In this document: positions 38,200 through 39,158 of the stretch, piece after piece
How the letters are laid out: each line of letters begins with the position of its first letter
Numbering within the stretch: the stretch's first letter is position 1
Assembly: GCA_947379865.1 (NCBI GenBank)
Contig: CANCOY010000019.1
Span: forward strand, 1-39,158
DNA length: 39,158 nucleotides
Direction: 5' to 3'
DNA from: Acetobacteraceae bacterium
GTDB lineage: Bacteria; Pseudomonadota; Alphaproteobacteria; Zavarziniales; Zavarziniaceae
The notes under the pieces: model-generated
Databases searched by the model: none
Told to the model about the DNA's origin: nothing
What the model saw: the letters and a program-made list of their open reading frames with translations, nothing else
Made by a program: the position numbers and the translations under genes

Positions 38200-39158
38200 A
38201 TGTCCCTGCCCAGCCTCAGCAATTTCCGTATCGAGATCCCGGCGCCGCGCCTCGCGCACATCGTCTTTGATGCGCCGGGGCGCAGCATGAACGTGTTCTC
38301 GGACGCGGCCATCGATGATCTGGGCCACATCGCCACCTGGCTGCGCACCACGACCGAGGTGGATGGTGCCGTGGTCCGCTCGGGCAAGCGGGGCTTTTGT
38401 GCGGGCGCCGATCTGGCGGAACTGGGGGAGGCCTATGACATGATCACCGGCGCCCCGGCCGAGGCACGACGGCGGCTGGCCTATGATCATTTCTTCCGCC
38501 TCAGCCGCGCCATCCGCCAGCTGGAGACCTGTGGCAAGCCCGTGGCGGCCGCGCTGGAGGGGCTGGCGCTGGGCGGTGGCTATGAACTGGCGCTGGGCTG
38601 CCATTACCGGGTGCTGGCCGATGACCCCGCCGCCTTTGTGGGCCTGCCAGAATCCCTGGTGGGCCTGTTCCCGGGTGCTGGCGGCACCCAGCGCCTGCCG
38701 CGCCTGATCGGCATGGCCGCCGCTTTGCCCGTGCTGCTCGACGGCAAGCGCCTGGCCGGGGCCAAGGCCCTGGCGGCCGGTGCCGTGCACGCCGTGGTGC
38801 CCACGGCCGAGGTGCTGCCAGCCTCTGAGGCCTGGGTGCGGGCCGCCACCGCCTGCCAGCAGCCCTGGGACCGCCCGGATTACCAGCCGCCCGATGCCGC
38901 CGCGCTCGCCACCCTGCTGGCCGAGACACGCGCCCGCCTGCTCGCCAGCGTCGGCCCCCATGTGCCAGCGCCTTATGCCATTCTCGACTGCCTTGGCCGT
39001 GGCCTGACTGAGCCCTTTGACCGGGCGGTGGAGATCGAGATGGATATCTTCGCCCACCTCATCCAGCGGCCAGAGCCGCGCAACATGATCCAGACCCTGT
39101 TCCTCGGCAAACAGGACTGGGACAAAAAGGCCGACGACGCCCTGAAAGCCGAAGCCAA
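38200..39158 (+). CDS. FadB/FadJ-type enoyl-CoA hydratase/3-hydroxyacyl-CoA dehydrogenase, 5' part
   Basis: The frame from ATG 38200 (MSLPSLSNFRIEIPAPRLAH) stays open to the window edge, giving 319 residues without a stop. It begins with a complete crotonase domain: GFCAGADLAELG, GLALGGGYELALGC (first catalytic Glu), and VGLPESLVGLFPGAGGTQRL (second catalytic Glu). The linker helix typical of multifunctional FadB/FadJ proteins (DYQPPDAAALATLL, APYAILDCLGRGLTEPF) follows. The dehydrogenase domain would lie beyond the window. Both hydratase Glu residues are intact, unlike the crotonases at 13918 and 31139. The ribosome-binding site is weak. Confidence 0.9.
   Translation, partial: MSLPSLSNFRIEIPAPRLAHIVFDAPGRSMNVFSDAAIDDLGHIATWLRTTTEVDGAVVRSGKRGFCAGADLAELGEAYDMITGAPAEARRRLAYDHFFRLSRAIRQLETCGKPVAAALEGLALGGGYELALGCHYRVLADDPAAFVGLPESLVGLFPGAGGTQRLPRLIGMAAALPVLLDGKRLAGAKALAAGAVHAVVPTAEVLPASEAWVRAATACQQPWDRPDYQPPDAAALATLLAETRARLLASVGPHVPAPYAILDCLGRGLTEPFDRAVEIEMDIFAHLIQRPEPRNMIQTLFLGKQDWDKKADDALKAEA

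Noticed and set aside
1..39158. CRISPR arrays, tRNA/rRNA genes, insertion sequences, phage genes
   Set aside because: No spaced palindromic repeat array, no cloverleaf or rRNA-like stretch, no transposase or integrase, and no terminal inverted repeats were seen on reading both strands.

Overview
This 39 kb, GC-rich window looks like an alphaproteobacterial chromosome from a phototroph or facultative phototroph. It carries a peripheral light-harvesting (LH2, puc) operon beside a roughly 35 kb block of aerobic catabolic genes. The evidence is a clear PucB/PucA pair with PucC, paired PpsR-type sites over the puc promoter, and many acyl-CoA enzymes of types common in Alphaproteobacteria. The genus cannot be named from the sequence alone.

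Layout. 1-156: end of an OB-fold (DUF35) protein. 248-2876 (minus): pucB-pucA-pucC plus a coupled unknown gene. 2877-3356: puc control region. 3357-4133 (minus): an SDR with an altered active site. 4383-12089 (plus): a TetR regulator, a 20-bp palindrome, then SDR, P450, DUF3237, Baeyer-Villiger monooxygenase (BVMO), alpha/beta hydrolase and a second BVMO. 12244-13914 (plus): a styrene-oxide-isomerase homologue and an acyl-CoA dehydrogenase. 13918-24094 (minus): a tightly packed ten-gene acyl-CoA operon (HMG-CoA-synthase-like/OB-fold fusion, SCP-x-type thiolase, MaoC, CitE-like lyase, acyl-CoA dehydrogenase, MFE-2-type SDR, nitronate-monooxygenase family protein, acyl-CoA ligase, membrane protein, crotonase). 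24261-31927 (plus): MarR, badH, badI, Zn-alcohol dehydrogenase, an LvaA-like kinase and its small partner, a lipocalin-like protein, a dienoyl-CoA-reductase-like SDR and a crotonase. 32004-34351 (plus): acyl-CoA dehydrogenase and an AlkB/XylM-like membrane di-iron monooxygenase. 34382-35434 (minus): a Fic protein with five helically phased 10-bp repeats upstream. 35533-36603 (minus): the probable electron-transfer reductase of the monooxygenase. 36710 to the end (plus): a second acyl-CoA ligase and the start of a FadB/FadJ-type protein.

How the genes fit together (inference). The set reads as complete breakdown of an alicyclic, probably terpenoid or cycloalkane-like, substrate. One arm is P450 hydroxylation, SDR oxidation to a ketone, BVMO conversion to a lactone and hydrolase opening. 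A second arm uses the XylM-like oxygenase with its reductase, the epoxide isomerase, an alcohol dehydrogenase and CoA ligases. CoA esters of cyclohexanecarboxylate type would be opened by BadH/BadI. Hydroxyacyl-CoA products could be handled by LvaA/LvaB-type phosphorylation, and the chains finished by beta-oxidation.

The most interesting signals are a shared operator-like motif (TACGCTAGCGTA and variants) at three separate promoters, which ties the isomerase, the di-iron oxygenase, its reductase and a CoA ligase into one putative regulon; an HMGS-like/OB-fold fusion next to a thiolase that has lost canonical catalytic residues; and an LH2 alpha subunit with Phe44/Ile45 and a 60-residue tail.
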